Source: Gammaproteobacteria bacterium
Lineage (GTDB): Bacteria; Pseudomonadota; Gammaproteobacteria; Ga0077536
NCBI GenBank assembly: GCA_024234975.1
Contig: JACKNH010000016.1
Location: forward strand, 20,678 to 84,677
DNA: 64,000 nucleotides
Direction of reading: 5' to 3'
Shown: positions 30,267 through 37,755 of the stretch, piece by piece
How positions within the stretch are numbered: the stretch's first letter is position 1
Layout: each line of letters begins with the position of its first letter
Made by a program: the position numbers and the translations under genes
The notes under the pieces: model-generated
Seen by the model: only the letters and a program-made list of their open reading frames with translations
Database searches by the model: none
What the model was told of the DNA's origin: nothing

Positions 30267-31235
30267 TCAGGCGCGCACGGCGTCGCCATGAATGACGCCA
30301 AGCGCGATGCCAAGTTCCTCGGCCTCAGTATAAATGTCCACCACCGGCCTGCTACCCCCTGCCGCGACATGGGCGGCGGTCGCCGCCAGCCAGGTATGCA
30401 GCTCCATGAAGCCCACCCCGGCCGAGGCCACGACCTGCGCCGGCTGCCAAAGGTCGAATTCCTCCAGCGCCCCATTGACCAGAGTTTCCAGAAACCGCTG
30501 ATCGACCTCAGGATTCAGCCGCATGTCCACCCGGGTCCGCTCGCCGCGCAGAATCATCCGGGCCCCATCGCGGTGCATCACGTCCAGCCGCTTCAGCCAT
30601 TGTTGTTCGGTCATGGATTTGGGATCGGTGCCGCCCGTCAGCTGCCATGCAGTGACATCTTCCGGCCCAGTGCCATAAACCGGGTAATAATGCTCGGGAT
30701 GGTGCGACATCCCGCCGGACGCCAGTAGCAGCACCCGCTTGCCCAGCGCTGCCACCCAATGACCTATCGCCTCGCCCAGCATGCGGCTGCGGCGGAACGG
30801 GACAAATGGCGGAGTGATGCAATTGATGAACAGCGGGATCAGCGGCACGGCGTCCAGACCGCCCAGCATGCGCGTGATGGTCTGGGTGAAGGCGTGGTCG
30901 ATACGCATGCGGTAAGACGCGCCGGGGTCGAGGTCGTGTGCGCGCAGGTAGTCGATACATTCCGCCGCCAGCGCATCAGGCACCCGCAACGTGCCGCTGA
31001 ATCCGCCGATATCATCGACGCCTTCGGCGGCCAGCCCCACCGAGAACGCCGGCATGTTCTGCAGGAAGAAGCCGTTGAAGTGGTCCGACCCGAACATGAT
31101 GACAAGTTCGGGATCAAAAGCCGCCACTGCCGCCCGCCGCTCGGCAAATACCCGTTCGATATCGTCCCAGCGCGCCGGCGCCCTGGCGTAGCAGTACATC
31201 AGCGGGCTGTGTGAAGTGCACACCATGTGGCTCAT
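30267..31235 (-). CDS. Class III extradiol ring-cleavage dioxygenase (MhpB-like)
   Basis: A 322-residue LigB-superfamily dioxygenase close to 2,3-dihydroxyphenylpropionate 1,2-dioxygenase (E. coli MhpB, 314 residues). Shared motifs are CTSHSPL at the N-terminus, FGSDHFNGFF, YRMRIDHAF with the catalytic histidine, RSRMLGEAIG and ASGGMSHHPE. It opens catechol-type rings using Fe(II). The ATG at 31235 has GGAGG nine bases upstream; a longer frame exists but lacks this. None of the other mhp pathway genes is adjacent, so the substrate is uncertain. Divergent from the aminotransferase gene across about 140 bp. Confidence 0.86.
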   Translation of the reverse strand: MSHMVCTSHSPLMYCYARAPARWDDIERVFAERRAAVAAFDPELVIMFGSDHFNGFFLQNMPAFSVGLAAEGVDDIGGFSGTLRVPDALAAECIDYLRAHDLDPGASYRMRIDHAFTQTITRMLGGLDAVPLIPLFINCITPPFVPFRRSRMLGEAIGHWVAALGKRVLLLASGGMSHHPEHYYPVYGTGPEDVTAWQLTGGTDPKSMTEQQWLKRLDVMHRDGARMILRGERTRVDMRLNPEVDQRFLETLVNGALEEFDLWQPAQVVASAGVGFMELHTWLAATAAHVAAGGSRPVVDIYTEAEELGIALGVIHGDAVRA

Positions 31236-31378
31236 TGCGAGGTTCCTCCGTTGGCAATCATCCCGCAGCGGGCCGGCGCGCACTGGACCTTGCGCCGCTC
31301 AGCACCTGGCGCCATTGCCGCGATACAGGAAAAATTGGCGGCCGCTGCTACTCGTGCACCGGGAGTATCCAGTATTCT

Positions 31379-32539
31379 ATGAAGGCCATGACGATCACCG
31401 TCAAATCCAAGCTCCCTCATGTCGGCACGACCATCTTCACGGTCATGTCGCGCAAAGCCGAACAGCTCGGCGCCATCAACCTGTCGCAGGGCTTTCCCGA
31501 TTTCGACGCGCCGCTACCGCTGCGCGAGTTGCTCGCGGAACACGTGGCGGCCGGCCGCAACCAGTATCCGCCGATGGCGGGGGTGCCGGCCTTGCGGGAA
31601 CAGATTGCGGCAAAAGTCGCGCGGATCTACGGCGCCGACGTATCGCCTGAACTCGCAGTGACTGTGGTTCCCGGCGCGACCACAGCCATCTTCAGCGCGA
31701 TCCTGGCGCTGGTCGGACCCGGTGATGAAGTCATCACACTCGATCCTTCGTATGACAGTTACGAGCCTTCGATCACGTTGGCCGGCGCGCGTGCCATTCG
31801 AGTGCCATTGGTGCCGCCGGCGTTCGGCGTCGATTGGCAGCGGGTTGCCGACAGCGTCTCACCGCGGACGCGGATGATTGTCATCAACACGCCACATAAC
31901 CCGACCGGGGCCATTCTCTCCGCAGAAGACATGAGTGCGCTGACCGCGTTGGCGGAGCGCCATAACCTCATCGTGTTGTCGGACGAAGTTTACGAACACC
32001 TCGTATACGACGGGCAGCGGCACGAAAGCGTGTTGAGGTATCCCGCGCTGGCCGCGCGGTCGCTGGCGGTGTTTTCATTCGGCAAGACCTACCACGCCAC
32101 CGGCTGGAAAACCGGCTACTGTATCGGCCCGCCAGAACTTACCGCGGAATTCCGCAAGGTGCATCAATTCAACACGTTTGTCGCGGTGGCGCCGATTCAA
32201 TATGCGCTGGCGGATTTCATGGCGCGCCATCCCGAGCACTACCTGACGCTGGATAATTTCTACCAGGCCAAGCGCGACTTCTTCAATCGCAGCGTGGCGG
32301 AATCACGTTTCACGCTCACGCCGGCGCCAGGGACATTCTTCCAGCTGCTGGATTACAGCGCGATTGCGGATGTGGACGATGTCACAATGTGCGAGCGACT
32401 GGTGACCGAACACGGTGTCGCTTCCATTCCATTGTCCGTGTTCTGCGAACATCCTCCGGCGACGCGTGTATTGCGGTTCTGCTTCGCCAAGCAGGAATCA
32501 ACACTGGCCAGTGCCGCGGAACGACTGTGCGCGATTTGA
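31379..32539 (+). CDS. PLP-dependent aminotransferase (methionine aminotransferase YbdL-like)
   Basis: A 386-residue class I/II aminotransferase, the same length as E. coli YbdL. PLP-site motifs are NTPHNPTGAI, LSDEVYEHLVYDG and the Schiff-base lysine in SFGKTYHATGWKTGY. The N-terminal INLSQGFPDFDAP is typical of the kynurenine/methionine aminotransferase group. The frame remains open 56 codons upstream, but ATG 31379 (or the ATG three codons later) matches the family start. It probably transaminates methionine or aromatic amino acids. The DsbA-like gene on the opposite strand ends 20 bases after it. Confidence 0.88.
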   Translation: MKAMTITVKSKLPHVGTTIFTVMSRKAEQLGAINLSQGFPDFDAPLPLRELLAEHVAAGRNQYPPMAGVPALREQIAAKVARIYGADVSPELAVTVVPGATTAIFSAILALVGPGDEVITLDPSYDSYEPSITLAGARAIRVPLVPPAFGVDWQRVADSVSPRTRMIVINTPHNPTGAILSAEDMSALTALAERHNLIVLSDEVYEHLVYDGQRHESVLRYPALAARSLAVFSFGKTYHATGWKTGYCIGPPELTAEFRKVHQFNTFVAVAPIQYALADFMARHPEHYLTLDNFYQAKRDFFNRSVAESRFTLTPAPGTFFQLLDYSAIADVDDVTMCERLVTEHGVASIPLSVFCEHPPATRVLRFCFAKQESTLASAAERLCAI

Positions 32540-32558
32540 TGCGTTTTCCACGCTTTAC

Positions 32559-33200
32559 TCAGGCGGCAAGCGCTGCCCTGACCCGCTCGACCCACCGCTG
32601 GGGCTGGCCATAGAACGGTTGATGATCGACCTGCTGCTCAGCGCCATCCGTTTCCAGTACAAAGGTCGGGAACCCTGAACTGTGATGGCGCGCCAGCAGT
32701 CGGCGGGCGGTATTCATATGGGTCATCAGCTGTTCGTCGCTGATCGCGGCCCAAGCCGCGTCGAACGCGGCGAGGTCCAGCCCGATTTCGCCGGCAATTT
32801 CCCGCAGTACCCCGATCTCGGCCACCCGGCGCCCCTGCATCCAATGCGCCGACTGAATCGCCTTGAACATTTGCAAGCCCGCACCGGCCACGGCATCGGC
32901 TGCCATCACGGCGCGGATGGGCGGCACGGAATCGAGCACGACATCGCCCGTCATCAATAATCCGTTCAGGTATTCGTCGCCGAGTGGTTGCCCGGTCAAC
33001 GCTGCCATGCGGGCATCGTGTTGCATGATGAAATCCCGCATTTCACGCCCGATGACGCGTCGATTCGGACCTGCAAACAAGCCACCGCCATACACCTTGA
33101 GTTCAAGACCGGGGATTTCCGCTGCCGCACTGATAAGCTGGGTTGCACCGTAACACCAACCGCACAAGGGATCCGCAATATAGTGCAGCGTGGTTGTCAT
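32559..33200 (-). CDS. DsbA-family thioredoxin-fold protein
   Basis: A 213-residue protein of the DsbA/FrnE-like family, without a signal peptide, so cytoplasmic. The active site is CGWC at about residues 13-16, in DPLCGWCYG, and the cis-proline loop is SSGFPTFVLE. An all-helical insertion separates the thioredoxin halves. Related proteins include DsbA-like isomerases and FrnE-type stress proteins; a substrate is not evident. ATG 33200 has GGGAG nine bases upstream and is preferred to the ATG six bases earlier. Confidence 0.85.
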   Translation of the reverse strand: MTTTLHYIADPLCGWCYGATQLISAAAEIPGLELKVYGGGLFAGPNRRVIGREMRDFIMQHDARMAALTGQPLGDEYLNGLLMTGDVVLDSVPPIRAVMAADAVAGAGLQMFKAIQSAHWMQGRRVAEIGVLREIAGEIGLDLAAFDAAWAAISDEQLMTHMNTARRLLARHHSSGFPTFVLETDGAEQQVDHQPFYGQPQRWVERVRAALAA

Positions 33201-33237
33201 GGCCATCGTCTCCCGTGTCTGTGGTCAGTGCCGTTAT

Positions 33238-34488
33238 TCAGGCGGTGAGTTTGAAATATACATAAACCAGCGCCACCACGCTGAGCACCACAATCGTGCC
33301 CATGCTCCATAGCCGGAGCAAGCGCCCGGGTTGATCGGCGGCAGGAACATCGCGCGAATACACCGCAAGGTGATTGAACAAGGCGACGAACGGCGCCACC
33401 ACGAAGCCGAGGGAATTCACCATGTCGACAGATGCGGCAAACGACCCGGACAACGCCATCAACATACTGAATACGACCAGTAGTTGAACAACGGTCAGCC
33501 CTTGAAACAACCTGCGTTCGTTGCTGAGCAAGCGCCCATTGGGCCACAGACGCTCGATCACTCGTGTGGTTACCCGCGGGAAGGCATCGGTCAATGCCAG
33601 CAGCGAGGAATACATGACGACAAACGCGCACAGCGCCACGAGCAAGTAAGCCCAGCCACCTAAAGTATCGGTGAACAATGACATCAACTGGGCGGCGAAA
33701 CCGGCGCCGTCGTTGACGATTTCGATGCCGCGTCCCAACAAAACGTAACTGCCGAGAACGACGAAGCACAACGCGGTGAAAATGGTTGCCACGTAACCGA
33801 GGTTGAAATCGAAGTCGGTCTCGGCAACGGTCAATGGCCGATTCAGCGTCTTGCGCTTGGCATCCACCCACAGCGAGAGCGTCACCGCGCCGACCATGCC
33901 GATCGGCATCCACCCGGCAATCGCGACCAGGAACAAGGTGGTGGAGCGATCAAACCTGAGCGGTGCCGCCGCAGACAAGGCCGGTGCTTCCCAGCCGGCA
34001 ATCGCGGCGATGGTCGCGGCGACTGTCGTGATGCAGAACACGCTGACCAATACCTTGGTGAAATTCTCCAGCAAGGCGTATTTGCCTAGTGCCAACATGC
34101 CGATACTCAACACGACCAGGGCCAGTGCGACATGGGCGTCGGCGATCGACGCAAGACCGAGGACATGTTTGACGATGCCGGCGGTCACCAGCGAAACACC
34201 CGTCAACGCCACCAGTAATTCAAACCCCTGCAGGAACAGGAAGACATACAGGATCCAGCGCCCGAGATTGTGATAACCCTCGACGATGGTCTTGCCGGTC
34301 GCCGCTGTATATCGCGCGGCAAACAGAAATGGCGGGTATTTTACCGCGCAGACGAACAATACCAGCAGCAACATGCTCAAGCCGTAAGTTGCGCCGGCGC
34401 GTGTGGACTGTACCAGGTGAGAGACGCCCACCGCCGTCGCGGCGAAGATGAGTCCTGGCCCCAGTTTTTCCTGCACTGCTTTCAGCAT
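33238..34488 (-). CDS. Nramp-like transporter lacking canonical metal motifs
   Basis: A 416-residue membrane protein with about 11 hydrophobic spans and the Nramp/LeuT-fold layout (GPGLIFAATAVGVSHLVQ in span 1). The DPGN motif that binds metal in canonical Nramp span 1 is absent, and in span 6 the MPH motif reads MPI (GWMPIGMV). It is therefore an Nramp-related carrier of unknown substrate and not a safe Mn/Fe importer call. The ATG at 34488 has GGAG five bases upstream; GTG 34494 is an alternative. It is divergent from the RidA gene. Confidence 0.78.
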   Translation of the reverse strand: MLKAVQEKLGPGLIFAATAVGVSHLVQSTRAGATYGLSMLLLVLFVCAVKYPPFLFAARYTAATGKTIVEGYHNLGRWILYVFLFLQGFELLVALTGVSLVTAGIVKHVLGLASIADAHVALALVVLSIGMLALGKYALLENFTKVLVSVFCITTVAATIAAIAGWEAPALSAAAPLRFDRSTTLFLVAIAGWMPIGMVGAVTLSLWVDAKRKTLNRPLTVAETDFDFNLGYVATIFTALCFVVLGSYVLLGRGIEIVNDGAGFAAQLMSLFTDTLGGWAYLLVALCAFVVMYSSLLALTDAFPRVTTRVIERLWPNGRLLSNERRLFQGLTVVQLLVVFSMLMALSGSFAASVDMVNSLGFVVAPFVALFNHLAVYSRDVPAADQPGRLLRLWSMGTIVVLSVVALVYVYFKLTA

Positions 34489-34676
34489 CTCCACTCCATC
34501 ATTCTGCTGCGGTCGTCACGGCCTGTGAGTATCAAATTGAAGGGGCCGATTCTCCCACAATGGCTTCTCCAAGTGCGAGCATCCCATCGGTCATCTGTCG
34601 ATGCTGGACGCTCACGTATTTCGCATTATGATTGCGTGCCAATCACGTTCGCCTATTTCGCCGGAGATCCGTCAAC

Positions 34677-35057
34677 ATGAGCCGCCGCAGCATCAACGTC
34701 GCCAATGCCAGCCACAAGAATCCGATACCGTCCGCGTGCAGAATCGGCAATATCGTTTATTCCAGCGCCATCGTTCCGCGGGATCCGGTCACCCGTGAGA
34801 TTCCGCCGGAACTGTCAGTGCAGGTGGAATTGATGTTCGCGCAGATGCGCGAGGTTCTCGCAGCCGCCGGTGCAACGCCTGACCACGTCATCAAGGTCGA
34901 AATTCGCATGCTCGATTCCAGCCAGCGCGATGTCATCAATGCGCAATGGCTGCAGATGTTTCCTGATCCCCAATCGCGGCCGGCACGTCATATCGCGCGG
35001 GCCCAACTCGACTTCGGTCAGGCCGTGCAATGTGATTTCATCGCGGTCATCGAATGA
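34677..35057 (+). CDS. RidA family protein
   Basis: A 126-residue protein of the RidA/YjgF/UK114 family, whose best-known members hydrolyse reactive enamine/imine intermediates produced by PLP enzymes. The ATG 34677 has GGAG upstream; the upstream extension is not family-like. The core V-QVE-MFAQMREVLAAAG pattern and ARAQLDFGQAVQCDFIAV near the end fit the fold; the conserved substrate arginine of archetypal RidA is probably the one in SRPARH. It may act near the aminotransferase product of this region, though the genes are not in one operon. Confidence 0.85.
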   Translation: MSRRSINVANASHKNPIPSACRIGNIVYSSAIVPRDPVTREIPPELSVQVELMFAQMREVLAAAGATPDHVIKVEIRMLDSSQRDVINAQWLQMFPDPQSRPARHIARAQLDFGQAVQCDFIAVIE

Positions 35058-35063
35058 CCACAT

Positions 35064-36377
35064 TCACTTCCCGTGTTGCGCGCGTGAGGTGAGCCACCAT
35101 GCCACACCGCCGGTCGCCAGGGTGAGCAGGGCGGCAAACATCTCCAGTGGATTACGCTGCGCGGCCAAACCGGCGAAAACGAGCGTGGCAACCACGAACA
35201 CCAGTGGCGCCCAGGGGTAATACCTCAGCTCTTCACGCTGCGCAGGTTGCGAACGCGCAATCAGAAACAGGCTGGCGACGGTCGCCGCCGCGGACAGCGC
35301 CAGCGTAAAGCCGAGGTACGACAGCAGTTGCCGCAATTGCGCGAGCCATACCACGGCCATCGCGAAACCGGCCTGGAAGAGTATCGCCGTCACCGGCGCC
35401 CGGTGACCAAAGCGGAATACCGCCGGCAACATTCCGTCCTCGGCCATACGCGCATAAACCCGCGGCCCGGCAATCAACATGGCCGAGACGGACGTGAAAA
35501 GCGCGATGGCAATTACCAGCCGCACAGCATTTGCCAACCAGGCACCACCGATGAATCCAGCGGCCGCGGTGGCGACGTCGGGCACGCCATGCACGACAGC
35601 TGCCGGCGGCACCAGCACGAATACCGCGTTCAGTAACAGGTAAATTGCAGTCGTCAGGAGGGTCGCCACGACCATTGCCACCGGTACACTTTGCCGCGCC
35701 GAAGGCACTTCCTCTGCGATATAGACGGCGGCATTGAAACCGGAATAACTGAACGATATCCACATCAACGTCAGCGCGAACACAGACCAGGAAAACGGCT
35801 GTACGGTCGCGCTGCTCAGCCCCTGCCACCCGCCACTGACACCGCTGGCGAGTCCATAGACGCAGAACACGGTAATCAGCACGAGCTTCAGTCCCACCAC
35901 CATGTTCTGCACGCGTGCTCCACTGGCAACATGCGCGGCATGTAACGCCGCGGTCACGGCGATCACGCCGCTGGCCACCAGGTTGGCGCGGACACTGCTG
36001 GAATTGCCGGGTAATGCATAAACAGCGAAAGCGCCGGCGGCGTAGGCGATAGCGCCGGTAAACCCCGCGAGCATCGAAACCCAGCCGGCGATGAAGCCGG
36101 CGGCCGGATGAACGAACCGGGCGAGATAAACATACTCTCCACCGGATGCTGGCAGCACGCGCGCAAGATTGCCGTAGCTGAGCGCTCCGGCAATTGCCAC
36201 CAGGCCGCCGATCACCCAGGCGCCGAGTACCCACCACGGCGTTCCAAGATCAGCGAGTGCGAAGCCGGAGGTGGTGAATACGCCCGCCCCCAGCATGTTC
36301 GCGATCACCAGCGCGATCAGTGTCGCGCGGCCGAATGCCGGGTTGGCCCGTCCGTTGTCGGCCGCAACGTCCGCCAT
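35064..36377 (-). CDS. APC-family amino acid permease
   Basis: A 437-residue inner-membrane amino acid/polyamine/organocation transporter with about 12 hydrophobic spans. The first span carries the substrate-binding signature NMLGAGVFTTSGFAL, and ASGGEYVYLARFVHPAAGFIAGW follows as in LAT/AGT-like members. Specificity cannot be read from the sequence. Two starts are possible: TTG 36410, overlapping the stop of the upstream methyltransferase gene, or ATG 36377; neither has a good ribosome site. Convergent with the RidA gene, with only six bases between them. Confidence 0.86.
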   Translation of the reverse strand: MADVAADNGRANPAFGRATLIALVIANMLGAGVFTTSGFALADLGTPWWVLGAWVIGGLVAIAGALSYGNLARVLPASGGEYVYLARFVHPAAGFIAGWVSMLAGFTGAIAYAAGAFAVYALPGNSSSVRANLVASGVIAVTAALHAAHVASGARVQNMVVGLKLVLITVFCVYGLASGVSGGWQGLSSATVQPFSWSVFALTLMWISFSYSGFNAAVYIAEEVPSARQSVPVAMVVATLLTTAIYLLLNAVFVLVPPAAVVHGVPDVATAAAGFIGGAWLANAVRLVIAIALFTSVSAMLIAGPRVYARMAEDGMLPAVFRFGHRAPVTAILFQAGFAMAVVWLAQLRQLLSYLGFTLALSAAATVASLFLIARSQPAQREELRYYPWAPLVFVVATLVFAGLAAQRNPLEMFAALLTLATGGVAWWLTSRAQHGK

Positions 36378-36406
36378 GGGCTTGCCGGAGCGACCGTTCG
36401 TGGCGC

Positions 36407-37105
36407 TCAAGGCCGCAGGAATGAATACATGAAGTTGTCCGGCATCCCTTCGGGCGTGATGTCCTTGTCAAAGGTAAAGCCGTTGGCTTCGATTTCCCTG
36501 GTGAACTGCGCCTTACTGGCGCGGATGTGTTCGAGGATGAAGGTGTCGGACTTGCCTTCCACCCGGTCGAAGTCGAAAACCACCAGGCGGCCGCCCGGCC
36601 GCAATGCCTGGCGGATCGATTGCAGCATCGCGTCGTAATCCTCAAAATGGTGATAGGCGTCGCAGACGAAAACCATATCGACACTGGCCGGCGCCAACTC
36701 GGCGGAAACCTCGGTGCCAAGCACCGCGGTGACCTGTGACAAGCCGCGCTCGCCCGCCTGCTGCCGGATGTAATCGATGAACTTCGGCACGATATCCACC
36801 GCGTAGACATGGCCCTGTGTCCCGACCCGTGCCGCCAGCAGTGGCTCGAACAGACCGGTACCCGCGCCGACATCGGCCACGCTCTGGCCGGGTTGCACAT
36901 CCAGTGCTGCAACGATCTGATGGCGGAAATCAAATGCACCGCGACCTTCGCCTTCGAGACGCTCGACCCAGGTTTCCACCACCAGGCCAGGATCCTTGTA
37001 CGGCGCGTTGATATCCGCACCTGGCGCCTGTGCCAGGACCGCAACGCTGAATGCCGCCAACACGACGGCGCTAAGCTGGCGACTCAAGTCCATAATCCCG
37101 CGCAT
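36407..37105 (-). CDS. Exported class I methyltransferase-like protein
   Basis: A 232-residue SAM-methyltransferase fold protein with an N-terminal signal peptide (about 1-28, hydrophobic core LSAVVLAAFSVAVLA, ending AQA). Motif I is seen as VADVGAGTGLFEPLLA, motif II around VYAVDIVP, and later VFVCDAYHHFEDY. The ATG 37105 follows a very strong GGGGGAG site, so the signal peptide is real and not an artefact of start choice. Periplasmic methyltransferases are unusual because SAM is cytoplasmic; substrate unknown. A second exported member lies at 49539-50291. Confidence 0.82.
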   Translation of the reverse strand: MRGIMDLSRQLSAVVLAAFSVAVLAQAPGADINAPYKDPGLVVETWVERLEGEGRGAFDFRHQIVAALDVQPGQSVADVGAGTGLFEPLLAARVGTQGHVYAVDIVPKFIDYIRQQAGERGLSQVTAVLGTEVSAELAPASVDMVFVCDAYHHFEDYDAMLQSIRQALRPGGRLVVFDFDRVEGKSDTFILEHIRASKAQFTREIEANGFTFDKDITPEGMPDNFMYSFLRP

Positions 37106-37235
37106 CGAATCTCCCCCGTGGTTGATGCTGTACACCCCCTGCATTCTACAAGCGGATGTCATAGATACGCACCGGGACGGCGCAAACCCGGTAAACTTCC
37201 GGGGGAATCGAGCCACCGGGAGTCGCCTCGTAATC

Positions 37236-37688
37236 ATGGAAAGCGAAATCAGCGCCGCGGAAAAGCTGGCCATCGAACGCGCCTGCGAGCGGGTGGTGCT
37301 GGACGCCGTGCACGGCAACGACAGCCGTGACTACAAACTGCTTGCCGCGATGTTTACAACCGATGGCACTCTGCATCGCCCCTCCGGCCCACCGCTCATC
37401 GGACGCGAGGCGATTGAGGCTTCGTATCTGCAACGGCCGGCTGACCGCATCACCCGCCATCTGGTCACCAACATCCGCGTGGAGATCACCAGCCCATCGA
37501 CCACCCATGTTCTGAGCTACGCACTGGTTTACGCCGCCAGTACCGCGCGCCCGGCCGAAGGGAATTTCGGTCTGCCTGCAGAGACGCGTCATCTGGTGGG
37601 CGAATTCGAGGACGAGATGGTGTTCACCGACGAAGGCTGGCGCATCCGCGAACGCCACGCGCGGTTCGTCATGCATTTCGCCGGCTGA
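37236..37688 (+). CDS. SnoaL/NTF2-like fold protein
   Basis: A 150-residue protein of the SnoaL-like/NTF2 alpha+beta barrel superfamily: an N-terminal helix (AEKLAIERACERVVLDAVHG), then ALFTDDG-like AMFTTDGTLH, a GREAIEASY turn and beta strands ending in WRIRERHARFVMHF. Members are isomerases, dehydratases or non-catalytic binders of small hydrophobic ligands; none is implied specifically. No signal peptide. GGGAG lies about 12 bases before the ATG. Divergent from the exported methyltransferase gene; soxC follows 67 bp later. Confidence 0.75.
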   Translation: MESEISAAEKLAIERACERVVLDAVHGNDSRDYKLLAAMFTTDGTLHRPSGPPLIGREAIEASYLQRPADRITRHLVTNIRVEITSPSTTHVLSYALVYAASTARPAEGNFGLPAETRHLVGEFEDEMVFTDEGWRIRERHARFVMHFAG

Positions 37689-37755
37689 GGTATAGCTCCG
37701 GCCCTTTCAGATGCTAAGCTGGCCCCTTGTGATTGCGCTCGAGGGGGAGCTGGCA

